The notes below the pieces were generated by a model. It saw only the letters and a list, made by a program, of their open reading frames with translations, was not told the DNA's origin and did not search any database. A program made the position numbers and the translations under genes. From contig JAFZKB010000030.1 of the NCBI GenBank assembly GCA_017551865.1, positions 248,001-312,000 on the forward strand: a stretch of DNA of 64,000 nucleotides, written 5' to 3'. Position 1 is the first letter of the stretch; every line of letters starts with the position of its first letter. Source of the stretch: Clostridiales bacterium. GTDB lineage: Bacteria > Bacillota > Clostridia > Saccharofermentanales > Saccharofermentanaceae. Below, in pieces: positions 8,557-18,382 of this stretch.

Positions 8557-8911
8557 GTTCCTGATCCTCCTTGATCGTACGATCGATCAGATTCATAAGA
8601 TCCATGCTCTTTTCGATCGACTCATCCAGCTTGAAGTGCAGTTCCGGAGCCACACGCAGTTTGATGCGGTGGGCCACCTGGCTTCGGATGAAGCCGGAAG
8701 CACGGTTGACTGCCTCCATGCACTCTCTTTTCTCCTGCTGGGTGCCGTATACCGAAAGATAAACATTGGCATGGGTCAGATCGGAAGACATACGCACTTC
8801 GAGGACGGAAGTCATCATGGGGATACGCGGATCCTTGACTTCCGTCAGCAGAAGCTGCGAAATGACTTTCTGTATCTCATCGCCCACACGGGCGGCACGA
8901 TTCTGTCTCAT
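8537..8911 (-). CDS. rbfA: Ribosome-binding factor A
   Basis: A 124-residue KH-fold protein that binds 30S precursors during late 16S rRNA maturation. The family patterns NRAARVGDEIQKVISQLL, VKDPRI and the basic APELHFKLDESI region are seen. It lies 18 nt downstream of infB, as usual. Confidence 0.95.
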   Translation of the reverse strand: MRQNRAARVGDEIQKVISQLLLTEVKDPRIPMMTSVLEVRMSSDLTHANVYLSVYGTQQEKRECMEAVNRASGFIRSQVAHRIKLRVAPELHFKLDESIEKSMDLMNLIDRTIKEDQERAGNHE

Positions 8912-8929
8912 GTTTCCTACCTAAATGAC

Positions 8930-11740
8930 TTACTTTCTCTTGATCTCCTGCATCTCGAAGACTTCAATGATATCGCCTTCTTCGATGTCGTTATAGTTCT
9001 CGATCGAGATACCGCACTCATAACCAGCGGCGACTTCCTTAGCGTCGTCCTTGAAGCGCTTTAAGGAAGCAAGCTTGCCCTGGTGTACGACGATACCGTT
9101 TCTTACGACACGGACCTCAGATGTACGAAGGACTTTACCATCCTTAACATACGCACCACCGATGGTACCGACAGAGGATACCTTAAAGGTCTGACGGATC
9201 TCGACGTGACCGAGAACGACTTCTTCGAACTGCGGCTTGAGCATACCACGCATTGCGGCTTCGATATCTTCGATCGCGTTATAGATAACGCTGTAGAGCT
9301 TAATATCTACTCCGACTTCCTTGGCCTGCTCGACCACGACAGCGGAAGGACGAACGTTAAATCCGATGATGATCGCATTCGATACGTCAGCCAGCGTAAC
9401 GTCAGACTCTGTGATCGTACCAACACCACCATGGATGACCTTGACGCGGACTTCTTCGTTTGTGAGTTTTTCGAGAGACTGGGTGACCGCCTCGACGGAA
9501 CCCTGAACGTCTGCCTTGATAATAAGGTTGAGATCCTTGATCTCGCCCTCGGCAAGAACCTGTGACAGATTCTCAAGAGTCATTCTCGAAGACTTATGCA
9601 ACTGTTCTTCTCTCTGCTTGATACGACGCTTCTCAACGAGCTGTCTTGCCATCTTCTCATCGGTTACGGCATAGAATGTCTCGCCGGCTTCCGGTACTTC
9701 CGGAAGACCTAAGATCTCGACCGGAACGGACGGACCTGCTTTCTTCTGGGCAGCGCCGTTCTCGTCGTACATCGCACGGATGTGACCGAAGATCGGGCCT
9801 GTAACAACTGTATCACCGGAACGGAGAGTACCACGCTGAACGAGTACTGTCGCAACCGGACCTCTGTTCTTATCGAGCTTGGCCTCGATGACTGTACCCT
9901 TGGCCTGACGCTTCGGGTCTGCCTTCAGCTCCATAACATCTGCGGTAAGGAGAACCATCTCCAGAAGTTCATCGATACCTTCACCGGACTTAGAGGAGAC
10001 CGGAACCATGATGGTCGAGCCGCCCCATTCCTCCGGAAGGAGATCGTGAGTAGAAAGTTCCTGCTTCACCTTATCGATATTGGCGCCGACCTTATCAATC
10101 TTCGTAATCGCCACGATGATCTCGGTATTTGCGGCACGCGCATGGTTGATCGCCTCAACTGTCTGCGGCATGACACCGTCATCTGCAGCAACAACGAGTA
10201 TCGCGATATCTGTTACCTGTGCACCACGGGCACGCATCGTCGTAAATGCTTCGTGACCCGGAGTATCGAGGAATGTGATCTGACGGCCCTTGCAGCGTAC
10301 GGTATAAGCACCGATATGCTGGGTGATACCGCCGGCCTCGCCCTTAACAACAGACGTGGAACGGATCTTGTCGAGGAGGGATGTTTTACCATGGTCAACG
10401 TGACCCATAACGACCACGATCGGCGGACGCGGTTTCATGTTCTCCTCTTTATCTTCGCTCTCATCGAAGAGGATATCTTCCTCGGTAACCTCCACGATCG
10501 GCTCTGTGGTGATGCCGTACTCGCCGGCTACAAGAGCAGCTGTATCGTAATCGAGTTCCTGGTTAAGTGTAACCAGCATACCCATCATCATGAGTGTCTT
10601 GATAACATCTGCAGATCTCTTTCCGAGACCGTCAGCGAGATCCTTGACCGTAATGAACGGCGGGAGCTCAACATGTGTCAGCTGCGGCTTAACGACCGGT
10701 GCCGCCACGAAAGACTGGCGCTTCACCTTCTTCTTGCCCTTGCCGCCCATGTACATCGAATCCAGAGCCTCATCATTGGAGAGGATATCGGAAGCGTTAC
10801 CGGTGAACTGATTGGCACGCTTATTGCCGGAACGGCGGTCATTGTTGACAGTCGTCTTCTGGTTATCCTTCTTGGAATCCGCCTTCGGATCCTTTCTGTT
10901 CTTCTCGTATGCATCACGAGCTGCGAAGTTTGCCTTCTCCTTTGTTGCCTCCGGCGGGAGCTCCTGCTTCGGCTTGGAAGGTCTCTTCGGCTGGTTTCTG
11001 TTATTGTTGTAAATATCGTCGTCGTCCTTATCCTTCGGAGGGAATCCGCCGCCAAAGCCGCGGTTGCCGCCTCTCTGGCCATTGAATCCGCCATTGTTCG
11101 GACGTCCGCCCTGGGGTCTGTCCGAATGATAGGATGATCCGGATCTTGGTCCGCCCTGATATCCGCCGGAACGGGCGCCATCCTTCTGGCGTACGAATGT
11201 GGACGTCTCACGGGTATATCCGGCAGACGGTGCTTTTACTACAGCAGAAGAAAGCTTCGGTCCTTCCTTCGGTGCTTCCGGAGCTTTCGGCTTCGCTTCT
11301 TCCTTCGGAGCTTCCTTCGGTTCTTCCTTTTCCTTCTTTACCGGTTCAGCAGGTTCCGGCTTCGCTTCCACTTCCTGTTTTGCAGGCGCAGGTGCAGGAG
11401 CAGCCTTCTTCTCTTCCGGCTCCTCTTTCTTTACAGCTTTTGCTGTTTTCTTCGGGGCTTCTTCCGCTTTCGGAGCTGCCTTCTTCGAAGCTTCAGCAAC
11501 AGCAGGCTCTTTTACCGGAGCCTCTTTTACAGGAGCTTCTTCCTTAACCGGCTTGACCTCTTCCTTCGGCGCCTCCTGGCCTTCCTCAACCGGAGGTTTC
11601 TTGGCCTTCTTGTTTACACGACCGACTCGAAGGGTCTTCGTACCGGAAATACCGCTTACCGTTTTCTGCGGTACCGAAGACTCTACCTTGACCTCAGCCT
11701 GCTCTTCCGTCTTTGGTGTTTTCTTGTCTTTTTCTGCCAT
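8930..11740 (-). CDS. infB: Translation initiation factor IF-2
   Basis: GTPase that brings fMet-tRNA to the 30S subunit. A long Lys/Glu/Ala/Pro-rich, then Gly/Arg/Asn-rich stretch occupies about residues 1-330. It is followed by the IF2 N-domain (about 355-410) and the G domain with [16 protein letters not shown] and TKIDK (G1 near residue 445), and then the beta-barrel and C-terminal domains. At 936 residues it is much longer than Bacillus IF-2 because of the N-terminal tract. Part of the rimP operon. Confidence 0.97.
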   Translation of the reverse strand: MAEKDKKTPKTEEQAEVKVESSVPQKTVSGISGTKTLRVGRVNKKAKKPPVEEGQEAPKEEVKPVKEEAPVKEAPVKEPAVAEASKKAAPKAEEAPKKTAKAVKKEEPEEKKAAPAPAPAKQEVEAKPEPAEPVKKEKEEPKEAPKEEAKPKAPEAPKEGPKLSSAVVKAPSAGYTRETSTFVRQKDGARSGGYQGGPRSGSSYHSDRPQGGRPNNGGFNGQRGGNRGFGGGFPPKDKDDDDIYNNNRNQPKRPSKPKQELPPEATKEKANFAARDAYEKNRKDPKADSKKDNQKTTVNNDRRSGNKRANQFTGNASDILSNDEALDSMYMGGKGKKKVKRQSFVAAPVVKPQLTHVELPPFITVKDLADGLGKRSADVIKTLMMMGMLVTLNQELDYDTAALVAGEYGITTEPIVEVTEEDILFDESEDKEENMKPRPPIVVVMGHVDHGKTSLLDKIRSTSVVKGEAGGITQHIGAYTVRCKGRQITFLDTPGHEAFTTMRARGAQVTDIAILVVAADDGVMPQTVEAINHARAANTEIIVAITKIDKVGANIDKVKQELSTHDLLPEEWGGSTIMVPVSSKSGEGIDELLEMVLLTADVMELKADPKRQAKGTVIEAKLDKNRGPVATVLVQRGTLRSGDTVVTGPIFGHIRAMYDENGAAQKKAGPSVPVEILGLPEVPEAGETFYAVTDEKMARQLVEKRRIKQREEQLHKSSRMTLENLSQVLAEGEIKDLNLIIKADVQGSVEAVTQSLEKLTNEEVRVKVIHGGVGTITESDVTLADVSNAIIIGFNVRPSAVVVEQAKEVGVDIKLYSVIYNAIEDIEAAMRGMLKPQFEEVVLGHVEIRQTFKVSSVGTIGGAYVKDGKVLRTSEVRVVRNGIVVHQGKLASLKRFKDDAKEVAAGYECGISIENYNDIEEGDIIEVFEMQEIKRK

Positions 11741-11754
11741 TCAAATCCTCCTGT

Positions 11755-12111
11755 TTATTCCGCACCTTCTGCGGACTTTTCGACCTTCTTGTTCTCATCG
11801 ATCAGTTTCAGGAGCTTTTTTCCCATTCCCTGATCGAGTATCGCGATTGCGATACGGTTATCTTTTCCGATGGCCTGTCCGAGTTCTTCGGCTGTTCCGA
11901 AAGACCTCGCGGCCGTCTCTTCTTCTTTTGCGATCCGCAGTAGCTTGTCTCTCTGCTTTTCGGATCCGTCCGTGGCTACGATCAGAAGCTCGACCGCTCC
12001 CTGATGAAGCGCCAGTGTGATCGCGTCAAATCCGGATGTCATCAGTCCTGCCCGAAAAGAAAGACCGATGGTGCTCAGTATCCGCTGTTTCGTTGCAGGT
12101 TTGTCCTTCAT
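11755..12111 (-). CDS. ylxQ: L7Ae-family RNA-binding protein YlxQ
   Basis: A 118-residue L7Ae/L30e-fold protein (LGLSFRAGLMTSG-type start, then a run of alternating helices and strands ending with LDQGMGKKLLKLI). Bacterial YlxQ proteins bind kink-turn RNA. It overlaps ylxR by 4 nt and lies 14 nt before infB, its conserved place between nusA and infB. Confidence 0.9.
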   Translation of the reverse strand: MKDKPATKQRILSTIGLSFRAGLMTSGFDAITLALHQGAVELLIVATDGSEKQRDKLLRIAKEEETAARSFGTAEELGQAIGKDNRIAIAILDQGMGKKLLKLIDENKKVEKSAEGAE

Positions 12112-12383
12112 GATTCCGGACCGTCCTCCTGCATTTTTTCAAGATCAGGCTTGATCGATTCCGGATCCACCTTGACGTGAAGTCCTCTGTCGAACTGACA
12201 ATTCTCGACAGCCTTCTTCATGCACTCCGGGTCATGACAGACATATGCTCCACGTCCGGGAAGTCTCCCGGTCGGATCCACGGTGACCTTTCCGTCCGGT
12301 GTTGCCACGATACGGATCAGATCCTTTTTGGCGAAGCGCTCACGGCAGCTCACGCACATTCTCATGGGTATCTTCTTTGCCAT
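12108..12383 (-). CDS. rnpM: YlxR / RnpM RNA-binding protein (DUF448)
   Basis: A 91-residue protein with the family motifs MRMCVSCRERF (N-terminal cysteines) and GRLPGRGAYVCHD. In Bacillus this protein binds RNase P RNA and modulates its activity (RnpM). Between nusA (19 nt) and ylxQ (4-nt overlap). Confidence 0.92.
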   Translation of the reverse strand: MAKKIPMRMCVSCRERFAKKDLIRIVATPDGKVTVDPTGRLPGRGAYVCHDPECMKKAVENCQFDRGLHVKVDPESIKPDLEKMQEDGPES

Positions 12384-12402
12384 AACCTAAAGCCTGTCCT
12401 TC

Positions 12403-13554
12403 TTATGCCTGCTCCTCAGAAGCAGCGCCTTCACTTCCCTCATCATCTGCAACAGTGAAGTTTGCGACGAAGTCGTTCTGAACCATCTGCTGGAACTGGG
12501 ATGTGCTCTTGATATCGATCTTCCAGCCGGTAAGACGAGCTGCAAGACGTACGTTCTGACCGGAACGTCCGATCGCCAGAGAATACTGCTGGTCCGGAAC
12601 GACGACCTGCGCGTTCTTTTCCTGCGTGCCGTCTTCGTTAGTGATGATCTCTGCATCTACACGCTCGACCTTCGCCGGAGAAAGTGCATTGCTGATATAT
12701 ACAGCCGGATCATCGGAATATGCGATCACGTCGATCTTCTCGTTGCCGAGCTCATCGGTGATGGCCTGGATACGTGCACCGCGCTGACCTACGCATGCGC
12801 CGAGCGGATCTACATCCGGATCTCTGGAGATAACAGCGACCTTGGAACGGGAGCCTGCCTCACGGGCAACAGATACGATCTCGACGATACCGTCGTGGAT
12901 CTCCGGAACTTCCTTTTCGAGAAGCTTCTTTACGAGGTTCGGATGGCTTCTGGAGATGATGACCACCGGACGCTCCTTCTGTGTCTCTACGCGGAGGATC
13001 AGGAACTTCATTCTCTTGTTAAAGGAATAATCCTCATCCTTTACCTGCTCCTGCTTCGGAAGGGTAGCTTCCGCACGTCCGATATCTACGAAAACGAAGC
13101 GGTTGTCAGATCTCTGGATCACACCGCTGGCCAGCTCGCCGATCTTATCGGAGAACTCAGACTGGATGCGGTCATTCTCTGTATCGCGAAGCTTCTTGCT
13201 GATCGCGGCCTTTGCGGCTCCTGCTGCCAGACGTCCGAGAGACTCAACATCGATGGTCATCTCAATGGTATCGCCTTCTTCAAGATCCGGATCGATCTCT
13301 TTTGCCTCGGCAAGGGAGATCTGGGTTTTCGGGTTGGTGACCTCGGATACGACCTCTACGACTTCGTAGACATACATCTCACCGGTCTCACGGTCGATCT
13401 CGGCAAATACCTTCTCGTTCTGCTTGGCGTCGGAGAATTCTCTCTTAAAAGCCGCGACTATCGCTTCTTCGATTGCCTCGAAAAGCACTTCCTCGTCAAA
13501 TCCTCTTTCTTTTGCCAATGCATGGATGGCCTGCAACAGTTCTTCGTTTTTCAT
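12403..13554 (-). CDS. nusA: Transcription termination/antitermination factor NusA
   Basis: RNA polymerase-binding factor for pausing, termination and antitermination. The N-terminal domain (about 1-125) is followed by S1 (about 130-200) and two KH domains, with motifs ISRSHPNLVKKLLEKEVPEI, DPVGACVGQRG-like DPLGACVGQRGARI and AIGRSGQNVRLAARLTGWKIDI. At 383 residues it has the short Gram-positive form without C-terminal acidic repeats. Confidence 0.97.
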   Translation of the reverse strand: MKNEELLQAIHALAKERGFDEEVLFEAIEEAIVAAFKREFSDAKQNEKVFAEIDRETGEMYVYEVVEVVSEVTNPKTQISLAEAKEIDPDLEEGDTIEMTIDVESLGRLAAGAAKAAISKKLRDTENDRIQSEFSDKIGELASGVIQRSDNRFVFVDIGRAEATLPKQEQVKDEDYSFNKRMKFLILRVETQKERPVVIISRSHPNLVKKLLEKEVPEIHDGIVEIVSVAREAGSRSKVAVISRDPDVDPLGACVGQRGARIQAITDELGNEKIDVIAYSDDPAVYISNALSPAKVERVDAEIITNEDGTQEKNAQVVVPDQQYSLAIGRSGQNVRLAARLTGWKIDIKSTSQFQQMVQNDFVANFTVADDEGSEGAASEEQA

Positions 13555-13588
13555 AAACTTTCTCCTTTATCTCTATTTGCTGCCAAAA

Positions 13589-14050
13589 TTATAAACGTAT
13601 CGTTCGATTCGCCTTGCTGACCTGGTTCCAGGGAAGCGAAAGCTTCTTTTCCCCGATCAGAAGGACCAGTTCCTCTTCGTTTGCTTCTTCAATGATCCCT
13701 TCGAGATGCTTGGCACCGTCGATGGGAGCAAACAGAGACACTTCGATCTCTTCGCCCTGGTGGCGGACATAGTCAGCCAGCGAAGAAAACGGTCTCGTCG
13801 CACCCGGGGAGGACACTTCAAAATAATCCGGATCCGCATGCAGTTTTCCTTCGAGCGCTTCGTCCACCTTCCGGCTTACCGCTTCGCAGTCCTCGATCGA
13901 GATCCCGCCGCGCTTGTCGATAAAGATCCGAAGGAAGTAATACTGCCCTTCTTTCTTGTATTCACAGTCCACGAGATCAAAGCCGAGCTCTTTAACGATC
14001 GGCTCTGCAATATCAAACGCTTCCTGTGCGACTTTTGATCTTCCCGCCAT
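13589..14050 (-). CDS. rimP: Ribosome maturation factor RimP
   Basis: Needed for assembly of the 30S subunit. The pattern LGFDLVDCEYKKEG.YFLRIFIDKRGGI is typical, and VSSPGATRPF is the family's conserved SPG loop (usually VSSPGLDRPL). The frame is open to 14098, but CGGAGG four bases before the ATG at 14050 fixes the start, giving 153 residues. First gene of the operon. Confidence 0.94.
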   Translation of the reverse strand: MAGRSKVAQEAFDIAEPIVKELGFDLVDCEYKKEGQYYFLRIFIDKRGGISIEDCEAVSRKVDEALEGKLHADPDYFEVSSPGATRPFSSLADYVRHQGEEIEVSLFAPIDGAKHLEGIIEEANEEELVLLIGEKKLSLPWNQVSKANRTIRL

Positions 14051-14128
14051 GTTGCCTCCGATTATTTCTGATAAACAAAAGAGCGGGCCAAGACCCACTC
14101 TGAAGCAAAACCTCTAGTAACATATGAC

Positions 14129-14157
14129 ATACTATCACTTATTTTATAGTCTGACAA
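14129..14157 (-). promoter_or_regulatory. Promoter of the rimP-nusA-infB-...-rodA operon
   Basis: Minus-strand TTGTCA (14152-14157), 17-bp spacer, TAGTAT (14129-14134). It lies about 80 nt before the rimP ATG and is the only good leftward promoter in this gap. Confidence 0.65.
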
Positions 14158-14268
14158 GTCTTTTTCGTGAAAAAGCCCTGTTTTTCTATGCTTTTCCCCT
14201 TTTCGCCCACAAATATGCGCCTTTGTTTTATTTACACAATTTTTACCAACTTTTTCTTGCAAACGCTA

Positions 14269-14328
14269 TTCAAATTATCCAAGTTATCATGTAGAATAGA
14301 ATTATCCAAAACAAATGCGTTGGATAAT
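14269..14328 (+). promoter_or_regulatory. Promoter with three ATTATCCAA sites before the P-loop gene
   Basis: A rightward promoter TTCAAA (14269-14274), 17 bp, TAGAAT (14292-14297) is overlaid by a 9-bp word. ATTATCCAA occurs at 14274-14282 and 14301-14309, and inverted (TTGGATAAT) at 14320-14328. The last two form a perfect dyad with a 10-bp centre, ending 9 nt before the SD. An operator or an mRNA hairpin is implied; the regulator is unknown. Confidence 0.6.
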
Positions 14329-14352
14329 CAACAAAACAAGGAGATGATGCCA

Positions 14353-14757
14353 ATGATAAAGGTAATTGCAGGAGAAAAGGGAACAGGAAAAACAGCGCAG
14401 CTCGTAGAGGATATTAACGAGCAGGCAACCACGGATAATAATATCGTATGCATCCAGCGTGGACACCGTCTCGACCGTCTTTTGAAATACAGAGTCCGTC
14501 TCGTGGACTTAGATGAGTATCCGGTCGAAGGTTTCGAACAGTTCTTAAGTTTCGTAGCAGGTATCTGCGCGAAAGACTATGACGTCACACACATCTATGT
14601 GGACAGTATCCTGAAGATCACAGGGGAAACAGATTACGAGAGATTCGGAGCTTTCCTTGATAAGTTCAACGATTTTCTCGGTGACAAGATCACAGCGACA
14701 ATTATCTGCAGTCGCGCGGCTGACGTACTTCCTGAAGGCGTAACCAAGTACTGCTGA
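14353..14757 (+). CDS. Small P-loop ATP-binding protein, conserved hypothetical
   Basis: A 134-residue protein starting MIKVIAGEKGTGKT, a Walker A motif at residues 7-14. A Walker B-like strand IYVDS follows near residue 81. It resembles a conserved Firmicutes family sometimes labelled 'PilT-like', but it has no pilus motor domains. AAGGAG at 14338 with a 9-nt spacer selects the ATG at 14353 over two ATGs just before it. It stands alone between two minus-strand operons, with its own promoter and terminator. Function not known. Confidence 0.8.
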   Translation: MIKVIAGEKGTGKTAQLVEDINEQATTDNNIVCIQRGHRLDRLLKYRVRLVDLDEYPVEGFEQFLSFVAGICAKDYDVTHIYVDSILKITGETDYERFGAFLDKFNDFLGDKITATIICSRAADVLPEGVTKYC

Positions 14758-14790
14758 GTTCATATAAAACTTTAGATCCTACAATAAATA

Positions 14791-14832
14791 AAAAAAAGAA
14801 GGACCGTCAGAGATGACGGTCCTTCTTTTTTT
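14791..14832. terminator. Bidirectional terminator between the P-loop gene and thrS
   Basis: GAAGGACCGTCA (14798-14809) pairs with TGACGGTCCTTC (14814-14825) across a 4-nt loop. A-tract upstream and T-tract downstream make it work on both strands. Confidence 0.92.
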
Positions 14833-16593
14833 CTACTCTTCTCTTATGAGGCTCACAAAGTCCTCCACTTCCATCTCGCCGAGGTCCTGCTGTTCCTGCG
14901 GGAGGTCGCGGCTTCGTACCGAGACGGAGCGGTTCTTTTCTTCTTTTTCTCCGACCACGATCAGGTACGGGACCTTCTCCATACGAGCAGCACGGATCTT
15001 ATAGCCGAGTTTCTCATCCGAATCGTCGAGCTCCACACGCACATCAAGATCGCTCATCTCACGTGCAATCTCCCTTCCATACTCGAGGTACTTGTCGGAT
15101 ACCGGCAGAATCTTCACCTGCACCGGCGACAGCCACAGCGGGAACTTCCCGCCATAGTGCTCGATCAGGATGCCGAGGAATCGGTCAATGCTGCCGAACA
15201 CCACGCGGTGCAGCATGATCGGTCTGTGCTTCTCCCCGTCCTGACCGATATAGTCGAGATCGAATCTCTGCGGCAGCTGGAAGTCAAGCTGGATCGTGCC
15301 ACACTGCCACGTTCTTCCGATCGAGTCCTTGATGTGGAAATCCAGTTTCGGTCCGTAGAATGCGCCGTCGCCTTCGTTGATCTCGTACGGTTTTCCGACA
15401 CCCTCGACCGCCGCCTTCAGGGACGCGATCGCGAGATCCCACTCCTCATCGCTTCCGATGGAGTTCTCGGGTCTCGTCGACAGTTCGATCGCATACTGAA
15501 ATCCGAATCGTCCATAGAACTCGTCGATCAGGCGCATGACCCCCTGGATCTCGGACATCACCTGGTCTTCTCTCATGAAGATATGCGCATCGTCCTGCGT
15601 GAAGCATCGCGCGCGCATCAGTCCATGGAGCGTGCCGGACTTCTCGGCGCGGTGTACGACGCCGAGCTCGCCGACGCGCATCGGGAATTCCTTGTAGGAG
15701 TGCTGCTTCGACTTATAGACCAGCATCCCGCCCGGACAGTTCATGGGCTTGATCGCGTAGTCCGTATCGTCCACACTCGTCGTGTACATGTTCTCCCGGT
15801 AGTGATCCCAGTGACCGGATTTCTCCCAGAGCGTCCGCACCAGCATCATCGGCGTGCTGATCTCCTCATACCCTTCTCTTCTGTGGATCTTCCGCCAGTA
15901 GTCGATGAGAAGGTTCTTCATGAGAAGCCCCTTCGGGAAGTAAAACGGAAGTCCCGGACCTTCTTCCATCAGAGCGAAAAGCTCCAGTTCTTTTCCGAGT
16001 TTTCGGTGATCTCTCGCCTTCGCCTCTTCGAGCTGCTTGAGATACTCCTCGAGCATCGATGCCTTCGGAAACGAGATACCGTAGATCCTCGTAAGCATCG
16101 GGTTCTTCTCACTGCCGCGCCAGTAAGCGCCGGCCACCGACAGGAGCTTAATGGCCTTGATATGGCTGACGTTTCCGATATGTGGTCCCGCGCAGAACTC
16201 GGCGTAGTCGCCCTGCTTATAGAACGTGATCCGCTCGTCATCCGGGATCTCCGAAATGAGCTCCATCTTATAGGACTCTCCCCGCTCCTTCATGTACTCG
16301 TACGCTTCTTCTTTCGACATGTCGTAGACCGAGAGCACGAGGGATTCCTTGACGATCTCTTTCATCATTGCTTCCACCTTCTCGAGGTGCTCGTCCGAGA
16401 ACGGGAACCCGAAATCGAAGTCATAGTAGAATCCGTTCTCGATCGCAGGTCCTATCCCGCACTTTGCCTCCGGATAGAGGCGCTTGACTGCCTGGGCCAG
16501 CACGTGTGCACTCGTATGCCAGAAAGCCTTTTTGCCTTCTTTACTTTCGAAGTCCATCTCCAGTAACTGTTGATCGTTTCTTAAAACCTTCAT
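14833..16593 (-). CDS. thrS: Threonyl-tRNA synthetase without TGS domain
   Basis: Class II synthetase charging tRNA-Thr. The protein begins directly at the editing domain (HTSAHVLAQAVKRLYP, later FCAGPH). It continues with the catalytic core, MNCPGGM, GLMRARCFTQDDAHIF and HRVVFGSIDRF, and ends with the anticodon-binding domain (about 480-586). At 586 residues it lacks the N-terminal TGS domain of about 60 residues found in E. coli and Bacillus ThrRS; shorter forms of this kind occur in other Clostridia. Start ATG at 16593 follows AAAGGAGG. Controlled by a T-box. Confidence 0.97.
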   Translation of the reverse strand: MKVLRNDQQLLEMDFESKEGKKAFWHTSAHVLAQAVKRLYPEAKCGIGPAIENGFYYDFDFGFPFSDEHLEKVEAMMKEIVKESLVLSVYDMSKEEAYEYMKERGESYKMELISEIPDDERITFYKQGDYAEFCAGPHIGNVSHIKAIKLLSVAGAYWRGSEKNPMLTRIYGISFPKASMLEEYLKQLEEAKARDHRKLGKELELFALMEEGPGLPFYFPKGLLMKNLLIDYWRKIHRREGYEEISTPMMLVRTLWEKSGHWDHYRENMYTTSVDDTDYAIKPMNCPGGMLVYKSKQHSYKEFPMRVGELGVVHRAEKSGTLHGLMRARCFTQDDAHIFMREDQVMSEIQGVMRLIDEFYGRFGFQYAIELSTRPENSIGSDEEWDLAIASLKAAVEGVGKPYEINEGDGAFYGPKLDFHIKDSIGRTWQCGTIQLDFQLPQRFDLDYIGQDGEKHRPIMLHRVVFGSIDRFLGILIEHYGGKFPLWLSPVQVKILPVSDKYLEYGREIAREMSDLDVRVELDDSDEKLGYKIRAARMEKVPYLIVVGEKEEKNRSVSVRSRDLPQEQQDLGEMEVEDFVSLIREE

Positions 16594-16644
16594 GTGTGTT
16601 GCCTCCTTTTACATAAATCAATAGGTGTATGTTCGCAACAACAT

Positions 16645-16905
16645 AAGAAAAGCACCCGAAAAGACCGATTGCGATCTTTAAGGGTGCTCATGCACGGTTC
16701 CACCTTAACTTTTCACTTCAGATTCCAACAAATCCTAGCCTTTAACGCAGACATACGGTAACGCTTACTTAAGTCTTTCAGCACTACAGCTCGGGAATGG
16801 TTTTCGTCCGGGATCCTCATAAGTGACTTCCAGCTTTATGTCACTCTCTCTGGCTGACTTTCTTCGGACTACTCTTTTCCGTCAATGCTTTTCTTATGTT
16901 ATTGA
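16645..16905 (-). promoter_or_regulatory. T-box riboswitch of thrS
   Basis: The minus-strand leader carries the T-box word AAGGTGGAACCGTGC (16692-16706), where UGGNACC has N = A. A terminator follows with arms AGCACCC (16651-16657) and GGGTGCT (16682-16688) and then TTTTC. Upstream are stem I elements, AGAGTAG and an apical AGTGAC/GTCACT hairpin (around 16822-16848). Uncharged tRNA-Thr would stabilise the antiterminator. I could not place the specifier codon with certainty. Confidence 0.93.
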
Positions 16906-16909
16906 CTTG

Positions 16910-16938
16910 ATGGTAACAGCAACTAAAAGATCTGTCAA
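16910..16938 (-). promoter_or_regulatory. Promoter of the T-box-thrS unit
   Basis: Consensus TTGACA (16933-16938) and a weaker TACCAT (16910-16915) on the minus strand, 17 bp apart. It starts just after the terminator of the SPFH operon. Confidence 0.7.
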
Positions 16939-16955
16939 TAAACCTGTCGTCTAAA

Positions 16956-16985
16956 CAAAAAGGCCGCCTCCGAAGAGACGACCTT
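16956..16985 (-). terminator. Terminator after the SPFH gene
   Basis: On the minus strand AAAGGTCGTCTC and GAGGCGGCCTTT pair over 12 positions around a TTCG tetraloop and run into TTTTTG. It closes the operon that ends with the SPFH protein. Confidence 0.9.
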
Positions 16986-17030
16986 TCTGATTGTAGCTTT
17001 CTAAGCCTGATCCGATATGGATCCGGATCA

Positions 17031-18353
17031 TTAGCCCTGAGGCTTGCCGCACTCACCGCAGAACTTACCGGTGTTGCCGGTTGCTCCGCAAGAGCATGTC
17101 CAGCCTGCATTATCTGCCGGCTTCGGCTTACCGCACTCACCACAGAACTTACCTGTGTTGCCTGCGTGTCCGCATGCGCATGTCCACGTGCCCGGATCAG
17201 CCGGCTTCGGGGAACCGCAGTTCGCACAGAACTTGCCCTGGTTGCCGCCCTGTCCGCAGGAGCATGTCCAGCCGGCTGCCGCAGCTGCCGGAGCGGCTGC
17301 CTGCTGCTGCTGCTGCATCATCTGCTGCTGCTGCAGGAATGCCATACCCTGATTTCCCGGGTTCATTGCACTACCATTGAATCCGCCAACGAGGCCAACG
17401 CCCATCATAGCATTTCCGGCACCTGCCTGATTACCGGCAGCTGTCTTCATAGCATCGACGGAACCCTTGATCTGGTAACCAGCAGCCATCTGCGGGTTGT
17501 TACCAAACATAAGACCATCGTCCATGTCCTGGATTCTCTTTCTGGACTCATCGTCAGGTGTAACAGACATAACTGCTACTTTCTCAACGATCATACCACG
17601 GCCCTGGAGCCAATCTTCGTCCAGAACTTCGTTCATGTACTTAGCAAGTTTTACCTGCTGGGACTGGAGGCGGTTGTACTGTACGTCTTCTCCGCCGGCA
17701 CCCATCTTATTGAGTGCTTCGCCGAGGTACATAAGGAACTCAGCCTTAGCCTGACCAGGCTGGCCATTCTTGCCCATCAGTTCATCACGGCGATAATCAC
17801 CGGAAACGTTACCTGCAATGTTCTTGAAGAATGTGACCGGATCTACGATCTTGAACGAGAATGTACCGTTCATTCTGATGTAGATACCACGATATGTCGG
17901 ATCATCGTACGGAAGCGGAGCTGCTGTGCCGAACTTATTGTCGACCATCTCGAGCATGTTTACGAAGTAAACTCTCTGCTGAGTAAGAGCCTCACCACCG
18001 GCCTTAATACGGTTCCAGATATCACCGCAGGACTTCTTTACGCCATCGAGGAATCCGCTTGAACCGAAGCAAGACGGAGCAGAAGATGTATCCCATGTAT
18101 ACATACCTGCCTCAGTTGTGAAGTCGATAACACGTCCGTTATCAACAAGGATAAGAGCTGTTCCTTCCGGAACTGCGATCTTGGAACCATTGGAAATGAT
18201 CTCCGCATCGCCCTTGTTGCTGCCGTTACGCATTACTTTCGCACCGCGGCGCAGAAGAACTTCCTGACCCAGAGAGTCACATGTGAAGAACTCAAGATAC
18301 TGATCTCTTAAGTTTCCGCCGACAGCTTGAATTGCAGCTTTAATTAATCCCAT
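17031..18353 (-). CDS. SPFH/Band-7 domain protein with three C-terminal zinc ribbons (YdjI-like)
   Basis: A 440-residue protein. The first roughly 300 residues resemble the YdjI-type SPFH proteins ('virion core protein' in some databases). After a Gly/Ala/Met linker and a poly-Gln tract (about 340-352) come three near-identical zinc ribbons of the form WTCxCGxxGNxGKFCxxCGxP between about residue 360 and the end. No membrane helix is seen, so it may assemble on membranes through the SPFH part. The neighbouring gene encodes another zinc-ribbon protein with a membrane anchor. Function of the pair is not established. Confidence 0.85.
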   Translation of the reverse strand: MGLIKAAIQAVGGNLRDQYLEFFTCDSLGQEVLLRRGAKVMRNGSNKGDAEIISNGSKIAVPEGTALILVDNGRVIDFTTEAGMYTWDTSSAPSCFGSSGFLDGVKKSCGDIWNRIKAGGEALTQQRVYFVNMLEMVDNKFGTAAPLPYDDPTYRGIYIRMNGTFSFKIVDPVTFFKNIAGNVSGDYRRDELMGKNGQPGQAKAEFLMYLGEALNKMGAGGEDVQYNRLQSQQVKLAKYMNEVLDEDWLQGRGMIVEKVAVMSVTPDDESRKRIQDMDDGLMFGNNPQMAAGYQIKGSVDAMKTAAGNQAGAGNAMMGVGLVGGFNGSAMNPGNQGMAFLQQQQMMQQQQQAAAPAAAAAGWTCSCGQGGNQGKFCANCGSPKPADPGTWTCACGHAGNTGKFCGECGKPKPADNAGWTCSCGATGNTGKFCGECGKPQG

Positions 18354-18382
18354 TTTAATCTCCTCCCTACAAGAAAAAATAT

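Noticed and set aside
9782..11137. Long plus-strand open frame of 451 codons
   Set aside because: Antisense to the unmistakable infB; Cys/Arg-rich translation without motifs or SD.
15157..16566. Plus-strand open frame of 469 codons
   Set aside because: Mirror of thrS codons; no family features.
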